Origin: Hexactinellida sp. DTS-2022
Lineage: Eukaryota; Porifera; Hexactinellida
Direction: 5' to 3'
Assembly (NCBI GenBank): GCA_028753945.1
Contig: JAPNXP010000014.1
Coordinates: 310,001-374,000 of the forward strand
DNA length: 64,000 bases
Shown: piece after piece, positions 1-8,900 of the stretch
Layout: each line of letters opens with the position of its first letter
Numbering within the stretch: the stretch's first letter is position 1
Position numbers and translations under genes: made by a program
The notes under the pieces: generated by a model
Told to the model about the DNA's origin: nothing
What the model saw: only the letters and a program-made list of their open reading frames with translations
Database searches by the model: none

Positions 1-829
1 CTGGTCTGTATTTGTGTGGGGGAATAACAACATATTGGAATAGTACTCGTCTACTCTAACACTGTTGGTATTAGGAGGCCAGTTACTGTGAGCAGTTGTC
101 CTGAAGTGATTAGCAATTGATAATTAGTGTATTATTCAATCTGTATACTCTCCTTATGGGTTTATAATGAGGCTGAAAATTGTGAAAATATAGTAGAGCC
201 TCGTTAGTAGGAACACCAGGGGACCGTAAAAATCAAAAAATGTGTTCACCTTATCCGGAATTCGTATTAACCAATATCATTTGTATACAAAAGGCTTTGA
301 AGGGGACTGAAATAGTGTTCGTACTAACGAGGTTATACTGTATTTCTTTGTTCCCAAAGCATGTACTTATTACCAGTATCGACTGTATACAATTTGTCTA
401 AAAATATAATAACATTATTACCTTGTTAATATTCCCAATCTATTTTTATCTCTGTCTACCTACATAGAAATAGAATCATTAAATTATTCCTAATTTGGTA
501 CAAATTCCTATCAAGGGTCATTCAAACGTTACCAAACACAAAATTCCGAAAATAAACACGCTTTTTTGACCATTTTTACGACAAAAAGGATGATTTAGTT
601 AAATCGCGTTACGTAACGTTTGAAATTACTGTTTTGACAAAAACAGGACTTTTAAACCTTTTTATAAACTTACAAATGTTCTACGGACAAGCAGATAATC
701 TCTTGACATCATTGGGTACTAAAATAGATTCAAACTAACATAATTAATTAACAACAATAACAACAACACACCACACTTGTTTGTATACAGTAAAAACTCA
801 AATAGCATATCTATGTATATATATCGTAA
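1..829. other. Intergenic, repeats only
   Basis: No coding region is supportable here. The stretch holds one TA-flanked MITE (191-342), a partial copy of a second family with TTACGTAA-type ends (about 525-625), and AT-rich sequence with CAA runs near 750-770. The downstream end abuts the 3' end of the minus-strand DCUN1D gene. Confidence 0.7.
191..342. repeat. MITE family 1 (CTCGTTAGTAGGAACACC type)
   Basis: Terminal inverted repeats read TAGTAGAGCCTCGTTAGTA on the left and ACTAACGAGGTTATACTGTA on the right. Internal modules TTATCCGGAATTCGTATTAA and GGGGACTGAAATAGTGTTCG recur in every other family 1 copy in the window. Confidence 0.85.
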
Positions 830-1579
830 CTAAGCAGTTTTGGTATTTTTCCCTTTTTGAAACTCAAAAAAATCGTCAAATAAACTAGGCCAAGCATCTG
901 TGTCGTCATAATTAGAAAAATCCGCTTGTACGGTTTCCAAAAAATGATAGAACATATTCCAAGTATCCTTGCTTATAAATTTGGCGCTTGATTCTTGTAG
1001 AAAACCCAACCATTGGTCCATTAATTGCGGTTTTTCAGGAGCACCTATAAATAGGCATTGCCAAAGTGGTACAGCCATTTCAATAGGTAGAACACGTTGA
1101 CCTAATTCAAGGCCAAATTGAAATGTGAAATAATACAACTTTTTGAAAATATCTTTTTGTCCAACTTGTGTTTTCAAGTCTGGAAGAGCATTTTTAAAAT
1201 CTCGAATATTGAATGCATTCATTGCAGTGCAACCATTCATGAATTGTTCGCGTGTAAATAAACACATTTGATCCGCGTTGAATTTCCATGCAATTGCAAG
1301 AACTATAAAATCAGTTGGTTCCACATTCAAATCGATACAAAACTTCTCAACACCCCCAGCCATTATTTGGTCACTCAAAGGATCTTTATAAGTTTGGAAA
1401 AAAGCTTCTAATTCTTCTTCTGGTGTACTTTTCACTGTTGGTGACGTTGATTTCGATTTTACCGGTATTTCCATTACTTTTTCAATAACAGGTTCGGTTT
1501 TCTCGGTAATTTTAGGATTTGTAGAATGTTCTTGTTTCGGTTGTTTTTGTTTAGGAGCTTTATTTGGTTGTTGGCCCAT
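830..1579 (-). CDS. DCUN1D: DCN1-like protein (DCUN1D), cullin neddylation factor
   Basis: A 249-residue intronless frame from ATG at 1579 to TAG at 830. Residues about 52-245 match the potentiating-neddylation (DCUN) domain, including the family C-terminal signature in DAWPSLFDDFFEF. The family binds cullins and the acetylated N terminus of UBC12 and promotes NEDD8 transfer to cullin-RING ligases. The first 50 residues are Lys/Pro/Gln-rich and low complexity. The protein begins Met-Gly-Gln as vertebrate DCUN1D3 does, which raises the possibility of N-myristoylation, but residue 6 is Asn rather than Ser/Thr, so that is weak. Length fits the animal family (about 240-300). The paralogue (1/2 versus 3) cannot be fixed by eye. 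The transcription start would lie in the 543-bp gap shared divergently with RPSA. Confidence 0.9.
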   Translation of the reverse strand: MGQQPNKAPKQKQPKQEHSTNPKITEKTEPVIEKVMEIPVKSKSTSPTVKSTPEEELEAFFQTYKDPLSDQIMAGGVEKFCIDLNVEPTDFIVLAIAWKFNADQMCLFTREQFMNGCTAMNAFNIRDFKNALPDLKTQVGQKDIFKKLYYFTFQFGLELGQRVLPIEMAVPLWQCLFIGAPEKPQLMDQWLGFLQESSAKFISKDTWNMFYHFLETVQADFSNYDDTDAWPSLFDDFFEFQKGKNTKTA

Positions 1580-2122
1580 GATTAATTATTTCGATAATCC
1601 TTATTAGTAGGCTCGTATGCTTTCAGTTGATTTATACAATTATGGGTGCACTGAATTTAGTACAGATTGTCTTATCAAATTTCATTGCATCATAATTAGC
1701 TATACAGTTGTTGTAAGAGATTAGATAAGATTATAGGAGTTTGAGTTGCAAATTGTACGTATAATGTTTTGGGAATTTATGGTCAATTTGTGGTGGTATT
1801 GTAATGACCCTTTTAAGGCACTTATTTATTCCATAATTTCACATTTTTTAGGTCAATTTGGTATTTCAACAGATAAATACAGTCAGGTTATTTTATTATG
1901 AACATTCAAGGGACCAAAAATTGTGTTCATAATAGAGACTTTATAATAAGCGACTCAACTTAATACAAACTCTATGTAAGTTGTTAAATTGGGACCATAG
2001 GGCTTGTTCATAATAAAAAGTTTCTTAATAAACAGACGAAAAATTGTTCACAATAAGCAGACCTGACTATATTTTATACATACCAAATTGTTATATCTTA
2101 GTAACGCATCAAGTACATTGGA
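1580..2122. promoter_or_regulatory. Divergent intergenic region DCUN1D / RPSA
   Basis: This 543-bp gap separates the minus-strand DCUN1D start from the plus-strand RPSA start, so it presumably holds both promoters (inference from orientation). About 190 bp of it is a family 3 MITE (1878-2070). I see no clear TATA box or pyrimidine-tract initiator that I would defend. Confidence 0.5.
1878..2070. repeat. MITE family 3 (CAGTCAGGT type)
   Basis: The left end is TACAGTCAGGTTATTTTATTATGA and the right end is its inverse, AATAAGCAGACCTGACTA. Internal GGGACCATAGGGCTTGTTCA and TAATACAAACTCTATGTAAG modules are shared with copies near 5.7, 7.7, 8.0, 24.3, 40.9, 44.6, 50.8 and 63.9 kb. Confidence 0.85.
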
Positions 2123-4114
2123 ATGTCGGGAAGGAGACAAGCTTTAGCTCTGAAAGAGAATGACGTAGCCATGATGCTCTTGGCCAAAACACACCTCGGA
2201 AAAGTAAACATAAACTTCCAAATGGAAGAATATATACATATAAAACGCCCAGATGGTATCCCTATAATAAACGTGAAGAAAATATGGGAAAAGATATTAC
2301 TTGCAGCACGTGTAATTGTGGCAGTAAAAAATCCCGAAGATATTGTAGCCGTAAGCGGTAGCGAACAATGCCAAAGAGCAGTTTTGAAATTCTGTACACA
2401 TACAGGTATTGTTGTAGGGTCGGAAAATTTCCTAGGAAATTTCCAAAAAAATGCCAAATTTCCGGAAATTTTACATGGAAAAATTATTATATATACCTAG
2501 TTTTTTTAATTTTGATAAACGATTTCTATAATGTAGAGTTGTTACTGTGCGCTTGTTATTTTTCCTCATGACAGTCTAACTTAAGTAGCACAAAAATTTT
2601 GGCAATTTCAAATAAAGTTCCTAAGCATAATTTGAAATAGTATGTAATCTTTCCAGAAATTTCCAGAAATTTCCATAGGAATTTTTTTTTTGGAAATTTT
2701 ACTTTTTTTTTTACAAACTACATACAGGTACAACACCTATAGCTGGTAGATTCACACCTGGTACCCTAACCAACCAGATCACGAGCTCATTTCGAGAGCC
2801 ACGGTTGCTTATAGTCTCCGACCCAATAGTAGATCACCAACCTATTTCAGAAGCAAGTTATGTCGGAATTCCGGCTATTGCCTTCTGCAATACAAATGCG
2901 AGTCTCAAGTATATTGACGTTGCTATTCCCTGTAATACGGAGTCTAATCATAGTATTGGACTCATGTGGTGGTTGCTAGCCAGAGAGGTAAGGAATGTTA
3001 TAAATATGTAGTGAACTCCCGTTATAACCAAGTCGGATATAACGAAATGGATATTTTTCCCCAGAGCACTAAATGTATTATTTATTATCCGCTTATAACG
3101 AATATCCGGATAAAACGAAGGGATTTACAGGTCCCAAGCACTTCGTTATAACGAGAGTTCTCTGTAGATTAATGACTTATAGTACAGTAGAACCTCGTTA
3201 GTAGGAACACCAGGGGACCGTTAAAAAATGTGTTCGCCTTACCCGGAAATCGTATTAACCAATATCATTTGTATTGAAAAGGCTTTGAAAGGGACTGAAT
3301 AGTGTTCGTATTAACCGAATTTCGTATTAAGCGTGTTCTTACTACTAATCACCCAACACCTTTTCAATATAAAAACCCGGCTTCGCAAAGGTGAATTTTG
3401 ATGTAGAAAAACTACATTAGAAAAGGTGTTGGCCGATATATAAATACAGCAGATTCTACGAATTCCGGATAATACGAACTTATTTGACGGTCCCCTGGTG
3501 TTCCTATTAACGAGAATTTACTGTATATAACTGTATATATCCCATTAATATTGCTACATTCCATGTACCCATATGTGTATCCAGGTTAGGAGAATTAAGC
3601 TACTGTATCTCATTAAATACAGTTGACTCCGCTTAATAGATTTCTCCGCGGAATCGGGTCAAAGCGACCTGGCCCCGAGGTCACTCTATTAAGCATAGTC
3701 GACTGTATTCTCTACATTCCATGTACCCACATGTGTATCCAGGTTAAGCGTATGCGTGGCGAGCTCAAGCGAGACGAGACGTGGGACGTTATGGTGGATC
3801 TCTATTTCTACAGAGATCCCTTAGACGTAGAGCGACAGGAACAAGATGTGACCACTCCACACGAAGTAGAGTATGATCAGACTTGGGCAACCGATGTAGA
3901 CCCTCAATCCAAACCACAACAACCAGGACAACAACAACAACAACAACAACAACCTACAGAGTGGAATCAGACTCAAGAGAAGCCGCCGGCTGAAACTGAT
4001 TGGGATGAGCCAGCAGCGGCAAATGGGTTGCAACCGATTCCGACGCAATCTTTCCATGCGACGTCTGCTGATCCCGAGGATAACCAGAACTGGGGTGATG
4101 ATACCTGGAACTGA
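2123..4114 (+). CDS. RPSA: 40S ribosomal protein SA (uS2 / laminin receptor family)
   Basis: Three exons, 2123-2405, 2728-2987 and 3743-4114, join in frame (phases 1 and 0, GT-AG introns) to give 304 residues (human about 295). The uS2 core is clear: [15 protein letters not shown] start, IYIINLKRTWEKLLLAAR-like helix, [12 protein letters not shown] loop, [13 protein letters not shown], then [10 protein letters not shown]. The protein is a 40S subunit component needed for late small-subunit assembly. The C-terminal tail is acidic and contains TEW, TDW and NWGDDTW elements like the animal tail repeats, preceded by a CAA-encoded Gln run (about residues 241-250). Intron 1 has AAATTTCC-rich repeats. 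Intron 2 carries three MITE blocks and a duplicated 3' splice site at 3551-3590 and 3711-3750. Confidence 0.95.
3009..3166. repeat. MITE family 5 (CTCCCGTTATAAC type)
   Basis: The element begins GTGAACTCCCGTTATAACCA and ends with the inverse CGTTATAACGAGAGTTCTCTG. It lies in RPSA intron 2 and starts 20 bp after the donor. It matches copies at 40361-40516 and 41962-42120. Confidence 0.85.
3184..3525. repeat. Compound MITE block: family 1 ends around a family 7 element
   Basis: Family 1 left sequence (ACAGTAGAACCTCGTTAGTA) begins at 3184, and a family 1/2 right end (CCCCTGGTGTTCCTATTAAC) finishes at 3525. Between them, about 3350-3452, sits a family 7 hairpin with CCCAACACCTTTTC and GAAAAGGTGTTGGCCGATAT ends. 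The arrangement looks like a nested insertion. Confidence 0.7.
3551..3750 (+). repeat. Duplicated 3' splice-site segment around a family 4 MITE
   Basis: CTACATTCCATGTACCCATA at 3554 onward recurs at 3712 onward with two mismatches, each followed by TGTGTATCCAGGTTA. Each copy contains a complete acceptor (TCCAG before GTTA). The second is the one that keeps the RPSA frame. A family 4 MITE (3618-3707) lies between them. Confidence 0.85.
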
Positions 4115-4342
4115 AACTGAAACTGGAACTAACTAGTTAGATATTAGAGATTGTATTAGTGTAGTTGTTAGCTTAGGTATTAGGTATGTAGAGGCTTATT
4201 AAATGATATGTTTAGGTTATGATATGTGTCTCAACATTAGATATCAACAAAATATTGGGTTTAGATAGAAAAAGGAATTATTATTGGACTGTTTTCAGTT
4301 ATTTGCATGGATTAGAAAAATAATAATTAGTTAGAACAACCT

Positions 4343-4487
4343 ACAGTATAACCTCGTTAATAGGAACATTATTTCAGTCCCCTTCAAAGCCTTTTCAATA
4401 CAAATAATATTGGTTTATACGAATTCCGGATAATACGAACGCATTTTTACGGTCCCTTGGTGTTCCTACTAACGAGGCTCTACTGTA
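4343..4487. repeat. MITE family 1
   Basis: Ends are TACAGTATAACCTCGTTAAT and AACGAGGCTCTACTGTA. The usual internal CCCCTTCAAAGCCTTTTCAA and ATACGAATTCCGGATAATAC modules are present. Confidence 0.85.
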
Positions 4488-4518
4488 ATTCCTTTAAGAA
4501 AACCCCGATTTTTGTACA

Positions 4519-4708
4519 TACAGTCGACTCCGCTTAATAGAGCCACCGGTTAATAGATTTCACCGCTTAATTGGGTCAACATTTCGCAGGATTTATAGGA
4601 CGGAATGACAGTTTGGCTTGAAATATTTTCGGTCAATAGATTTCTCCGCTTAATCGGGTCAAAGCAACCTGGTCCCGAGGTGACTCTATTAAGCGGAGTC
4701 GACTGTAT
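4519..4708. repeat. MITE family 4 (GTCGACTCCGCTTAATAG type)
   Basis: Near-perfect terminal inverted repeats ACAGTCGACTCCGCTTAATA and TATTAAGCGGAGTCGACTGT, flanked by TA. Internal copies of the TTAATAGATTTCTCCGCTTA motif are present. Confidence 0.9.
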
Positions 4709-4759
4709 TTGTTAGATTTTAAGGTCCCAAAAGAGATTCTATAAATAGCAACAACTAAC

Positions 4760-4873
4760 CGGATACTTTACTACCCAGTACAGGAGCTCTTGTTTCGTGT
4801 CTTCGCTTTGGTCGATACAGATTATGTCCGACACATATCTGTCCCAGCTCTTCCGGTAGCTGTTGTCCACCTG

Positions 4874-4909
<36 letters not shown>

Positions 4910-5623
4910 TAGATATATAATAACTACAGCTACTATGGCTACAGTTATAACAACAACAGCAATAAAACAATGACAACAAATAAAAACTACAGCTACTACA
5001 ACAACAACAACAACAAAATAAATAAACAACAACAAATATTAACTACATCAACAACAACACAATAAGAACTGATAATAACAAAACAAAAGGGCCTATATTT
5101 GTTTAGGCGTCTAAAATTTGTAAAAATCCCCATATAATGCAAACCACTTTTATACGTACAATTTCTGTCGCTTAGAATAAAGGAGCGTTAAACTATAATT
5201 AATTAAAAGTCCCAAAATCGTTGAAAAACCTTTGGGCCACATTTCCCTATATCATGGATTTTATAAATTTTGTAATTATATTATTATTCTTACCTGTGTA
5301 AAGAAGAAATCTGAGGCTGATATATCTGTATACCTTCCGAACACTAAATACAAACATTCCTAACTACCAATTGGTTGTCAAGCCGAGTTAATAAGTTACC
5401 TTTATAGATACAAGCTGTTGAATTCGGTTTCGGTTTTCTGAAAATAACCAAATCGGTTTTAGATACCAAACATTCCCAACCATTTTCACAGAATTTCTTT
5501 TTTGTATCATTTGACACTAAAGCGCCTTTCCACCATTCATTGTTACTATTTTTAGATCTCAATTCTTTGGTTGAGTTTTCAGCTGTATTAGGTTGAATAT
5601 TAGGATGTTGATCTTCAAAAACA
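4760..5623 (-). pseudogene. Truncated START-domain gene (PCTP/StARD2-like), N-terminal half only
   Basis: Three minus-strand exons join cleanly: 5623-5400, 5343-5294 and 4870-4760, with GT-AG borders and matching phases. The product reads through NGWECLVSKTDLVIFRKP, KVFGRYTDIS, VDNSYRKSWDRYVSDI and LLYWVVKYP. These match the first half of a START phosphatidylcholine-transfer domain (PCTP/StARD7 type), which bind lipid in a deep pocket. The family normally continues with a MSNRDYVY-like strand and the C-terminal helix that closes the pocket; I cannot find either in the next 600 bp, where RPSA's 3' end and two MITEs lie. The 5' end is also open: 5623 is an acceptor and only a MITE and CAA/GTT repeats lie upstream before QARS. 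The visible exons have no internal stop, so decay is recent or the rest is remote. Confidence 0.65.
4873..5062. repeat. CAA trinucleotide repeats in START intron
   Basis: Several runs of (CAA)n, notably 4877-4910 and 5000-5060, fill the intron between the second and third START exons. Another GTT/CAA run is at 5635-5655. Confidence 0.85.
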
Positions 5624-5671
5624 CTAAAATATTAATGTTGTTGTTGTTGTTGTTGTTTTCATAATATAATT

Positions 5672-5839
5672 AACAGTCAGGTCTGCTTAATATGAAAACT
5701 TTTTATTATGAACAAGCCCTATGGTCCTAATTTAACAAATTACATAGGGTTTATATTAAGTTGAGTTCGCTTATTATAAAGGCTATCAATTCTGAATTTT
5801 TGATCCCTCGAATGTTCATGATAGAATAACCTGACTGTA
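5672..5839. repeat. MITE family 3
   Basis: Begins AACAGTCAGGTCTGCTTAAT and ends with the inverse ATAACCTGACTGTA. It fills most of the gap between the START remnant and the QARS start. Confidence 0.85.
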
Positions 5840-5971
5840 CAATGAAAATAAAATGTTAAATTTGAAGAAAATATGTTCATAAGGTATAAAGTTAAGGTAT
5901 AAAAGACATTTTTTAAAGCAACTTTATATTAAAAATAAATATTTAAATTCGTGAAAATAGAACTAAAAAAA

Positions 5972-8900
5972 ATGGCTGAATCAACCGACAAAGAAACACT
6001 ACAAAAAATCTTCAACTTTTCAAACGAAAAATGCGATGAAACCATAAGAAACAAGTCCCTAACAACCGTTCTACTAAAAGTTGCTCAGGAATGCAATTCC
6101 CAACTTAATACAAAACCGATTCCTATAACAGCACCAACCCTCCTATACACAATAGCCGCTAAACTAAAAGGACAAGACAAACATATCCCATTTATAATTA
6201 GCTACATAATAAATGAGAAAATTAAAACAGATACTAAATTGAATGCTGCAATTCAATATCTGAAATCTAATGTAAATGTAAATGCAGAGGAATTCGAGTT
6301 GTCATGTGGTATTGGGATTGAAGTTTCTGTGGAACAAGTTGAGACAACTGTATTGGAAATAATTGATGCTAATAAAGAGGTTATTTTGGAGAAAAGATAC
6401 AGATATAATAAAGGTGTGAAAATGTTGTTTATGAGTTGCAAAATACAATAAATTATAGTTATTATAAGCACCATAGAATTATTTTCAATTTTCATAAATA
6501 TGTAATAACCGGAACTTAAATAACCGTGTTCTAATAACCAGAGTTATATATGTATACTATTTTCGATTGAATTTCTATAACTTGTTTGTTGCAAATATTT
6601 TTAAAATCTCTTTCATTGATTTGATTGCGCCATCTTGCAAATATAAATTCAGGCGCTTAAATTAAAATAATAACATTGCTAGCCAATGAAATTTCGTTCT
6701 ATTGAATAGGCATTCTACTTTAATATAAAAGAGTTTTGAGTTCCTATATTTGTGTATAATTTATAATTTCCGTTTGTAGGAGAATTGATTGGGAAGGTGC
6801 GTGGTGTATTGAAATGGGCTGATGGTAGAATAATAAAGGAAGTTATTGATTCTAAAATAGAATCTTTGTTGGGACCGAAAACGGTTGAAGATGAAGCTCC
6901 GCAACAGAAATATACTAAAATTCAAGCGAGCAAAGTTTCTGCTCCGAAACAGGTTTTTATTCAAGATTTGAGGAATGGTGTTTAAATACAGTATAACTCG
7001 GTTATAACGTACTCCCTCGGGAAAGGAAAATAAGTCCGTATTATCCGAGTGTAACCAAGTTTACTCTACATACAAGCAGTGTATTATACAGGCATTTGTA
7101 AATACGCTCCTAATCCTTGTTTGATCCAATTTCCATACTCCTAAATCACAAATTAATGTTACGGTATAGGAGAGGATTCCAAATTTTCGCGCTCCTAAAT
7201 CCAAATTTTCCCAAATCATACTCCAAAAGGAGCGTCTGGCGCTCCTGGATAATTCCTTGCATACAAGTATATACTGCTTTATAAACTTGGTTAATTAAAC
7301 AAATTAATACGTACTAACCCAGGTATGTTATAACCAAGTTCTACTGTATAATAAGTGAAAGTTATAATTACAAGGTATTTACTTTGCTTTTTAACACACT
7401 GTATGATTATATGTAGGTCCCAAACCCCGAAGAGATTACGCCAACCGACAACTATGAAGTTTCAGGAGACGCGCTATGTTTCCATATCCCAGGAGAGAAC
7501 TACAAAACAGAGGGATATACAGTAACACCGTACACTATGGAGCTAATTAGAGAGCATTTAAAGGAGACAGGAGGGAAAGTTATAACCAGGTTCCCACCTG
7601 AACCTAATGGGATATTGCATATTGGTAATAATAGTTGTAACACGTACAGTCAGGTTCTTCTATAAGAGATAATCAAGGGATCAATAATTGTGTTCATAAT
7701 AGAGAGACTTCATAATAAGGGAACTCAACTTAATACAAACTCTATGTAAGTTGTTAAATTGCGACCATAGGGCTTTGATATTAGGAACACGAAATAGTGT
7801 TCACAATTAGCAAACCTTACTGTAGTTACATAATCCGAAACATCTTTCTAGAATGGTTTAGCACCTGTACATGTATATAAAAGTCTAAAATTCAAAAATT
7901 ACAGCTGTGCCAACAACAAAGCCCCATGGTCCCAATTTAACAACTTACATAGGGTTTCAAACTTTGTATTAAGTTGAGTTCGCTTATTATAAAGTCGCTC
8001 TATTATGAACACAATTTTTGGTCCCTTGAATGTTCATAATATAATAACCTGATTGTATTTGGTTATTTTAAGAAACCAGTATTAGTTAGAATTAGTTGCG
8101 ATTATGGAATAATACTAATATACTTGATAGGTCACGCTAAGGCAATAAACTTTAACTTTGGGTATGCCAAAGCACTGGGTGGGTTAACTTATCTGCGATA
8201 CGATGATACGAACCCAGAGAAAGAGGAGGAGAGATTCTTCAGAGAAATTATAGAAATGGTAGAATGGTTGGGACACAAACCCTACAAGGTATTGTAATAT
8301 AAACTAATACAATTCCAGTTACATTGTATTTGTTAAAAGCTCTAACAAATGTGATTACTTATCGGCCAACACCTTTTCTAATGCAATTTTCAGGCACTCG
8401 TAAGGTCATTTTTAGATAAAAAATGCTTTTTGAAATAGAGTGTTTATTGAAAGGTTTTGGCCGATATATAAGTAAGCACTAACAATTGAGAGAAACACCT
8501 ATATGGACACACCAATGGACCTGAAAAATTGTCCCTTTAAAGACATAGATGCCCTGGGGTCCAAGGTATAAATAGAAAAAAACTTTCAATTGAAATTCAA
8601 TTCAATTTCACTTTTACTTTCACTTTCAATTGGCAACTAAGAGATTATTAACTTAACGAGAGTTTAAGTCAAATGTTAAAGTATATATAAATAGGGGTCC
8701 CCTATAATTGTATCTACTAATTAGGTGACTCATGCAAGTGACAACTTTCAGAGATTATACGAATTGGCCGTCCAACTTATATTGTCTGGAAATGCGTATG
8801 TGGATCATCAGAAGCCTAGCGAGATACAAGGCGTTAATGTAGCATATTCTCAATGGAGAGATAGACCCGTAGAGGAGAGTATTGTTCTGTTCTCAGATAT

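Larger units (their letters stand above)
4115..4759. other. RPSA 3' flank with two MITEs
   Basis: AT-rich RPSA 3' sequence runs to about 4320, then a family 1 MITE (4343-4487) and a family 4 MITE (4519-4708). I searched the minus strand for the missing exons of the START-domain gene and found no coding stretch. Confidence 0.7.

Noticed and set aside
2098..2457. 119-residue minus-strand frame over RPSA exon 1
   Set aside because: Antisense shadow of a conserved ribosomal protein exon.
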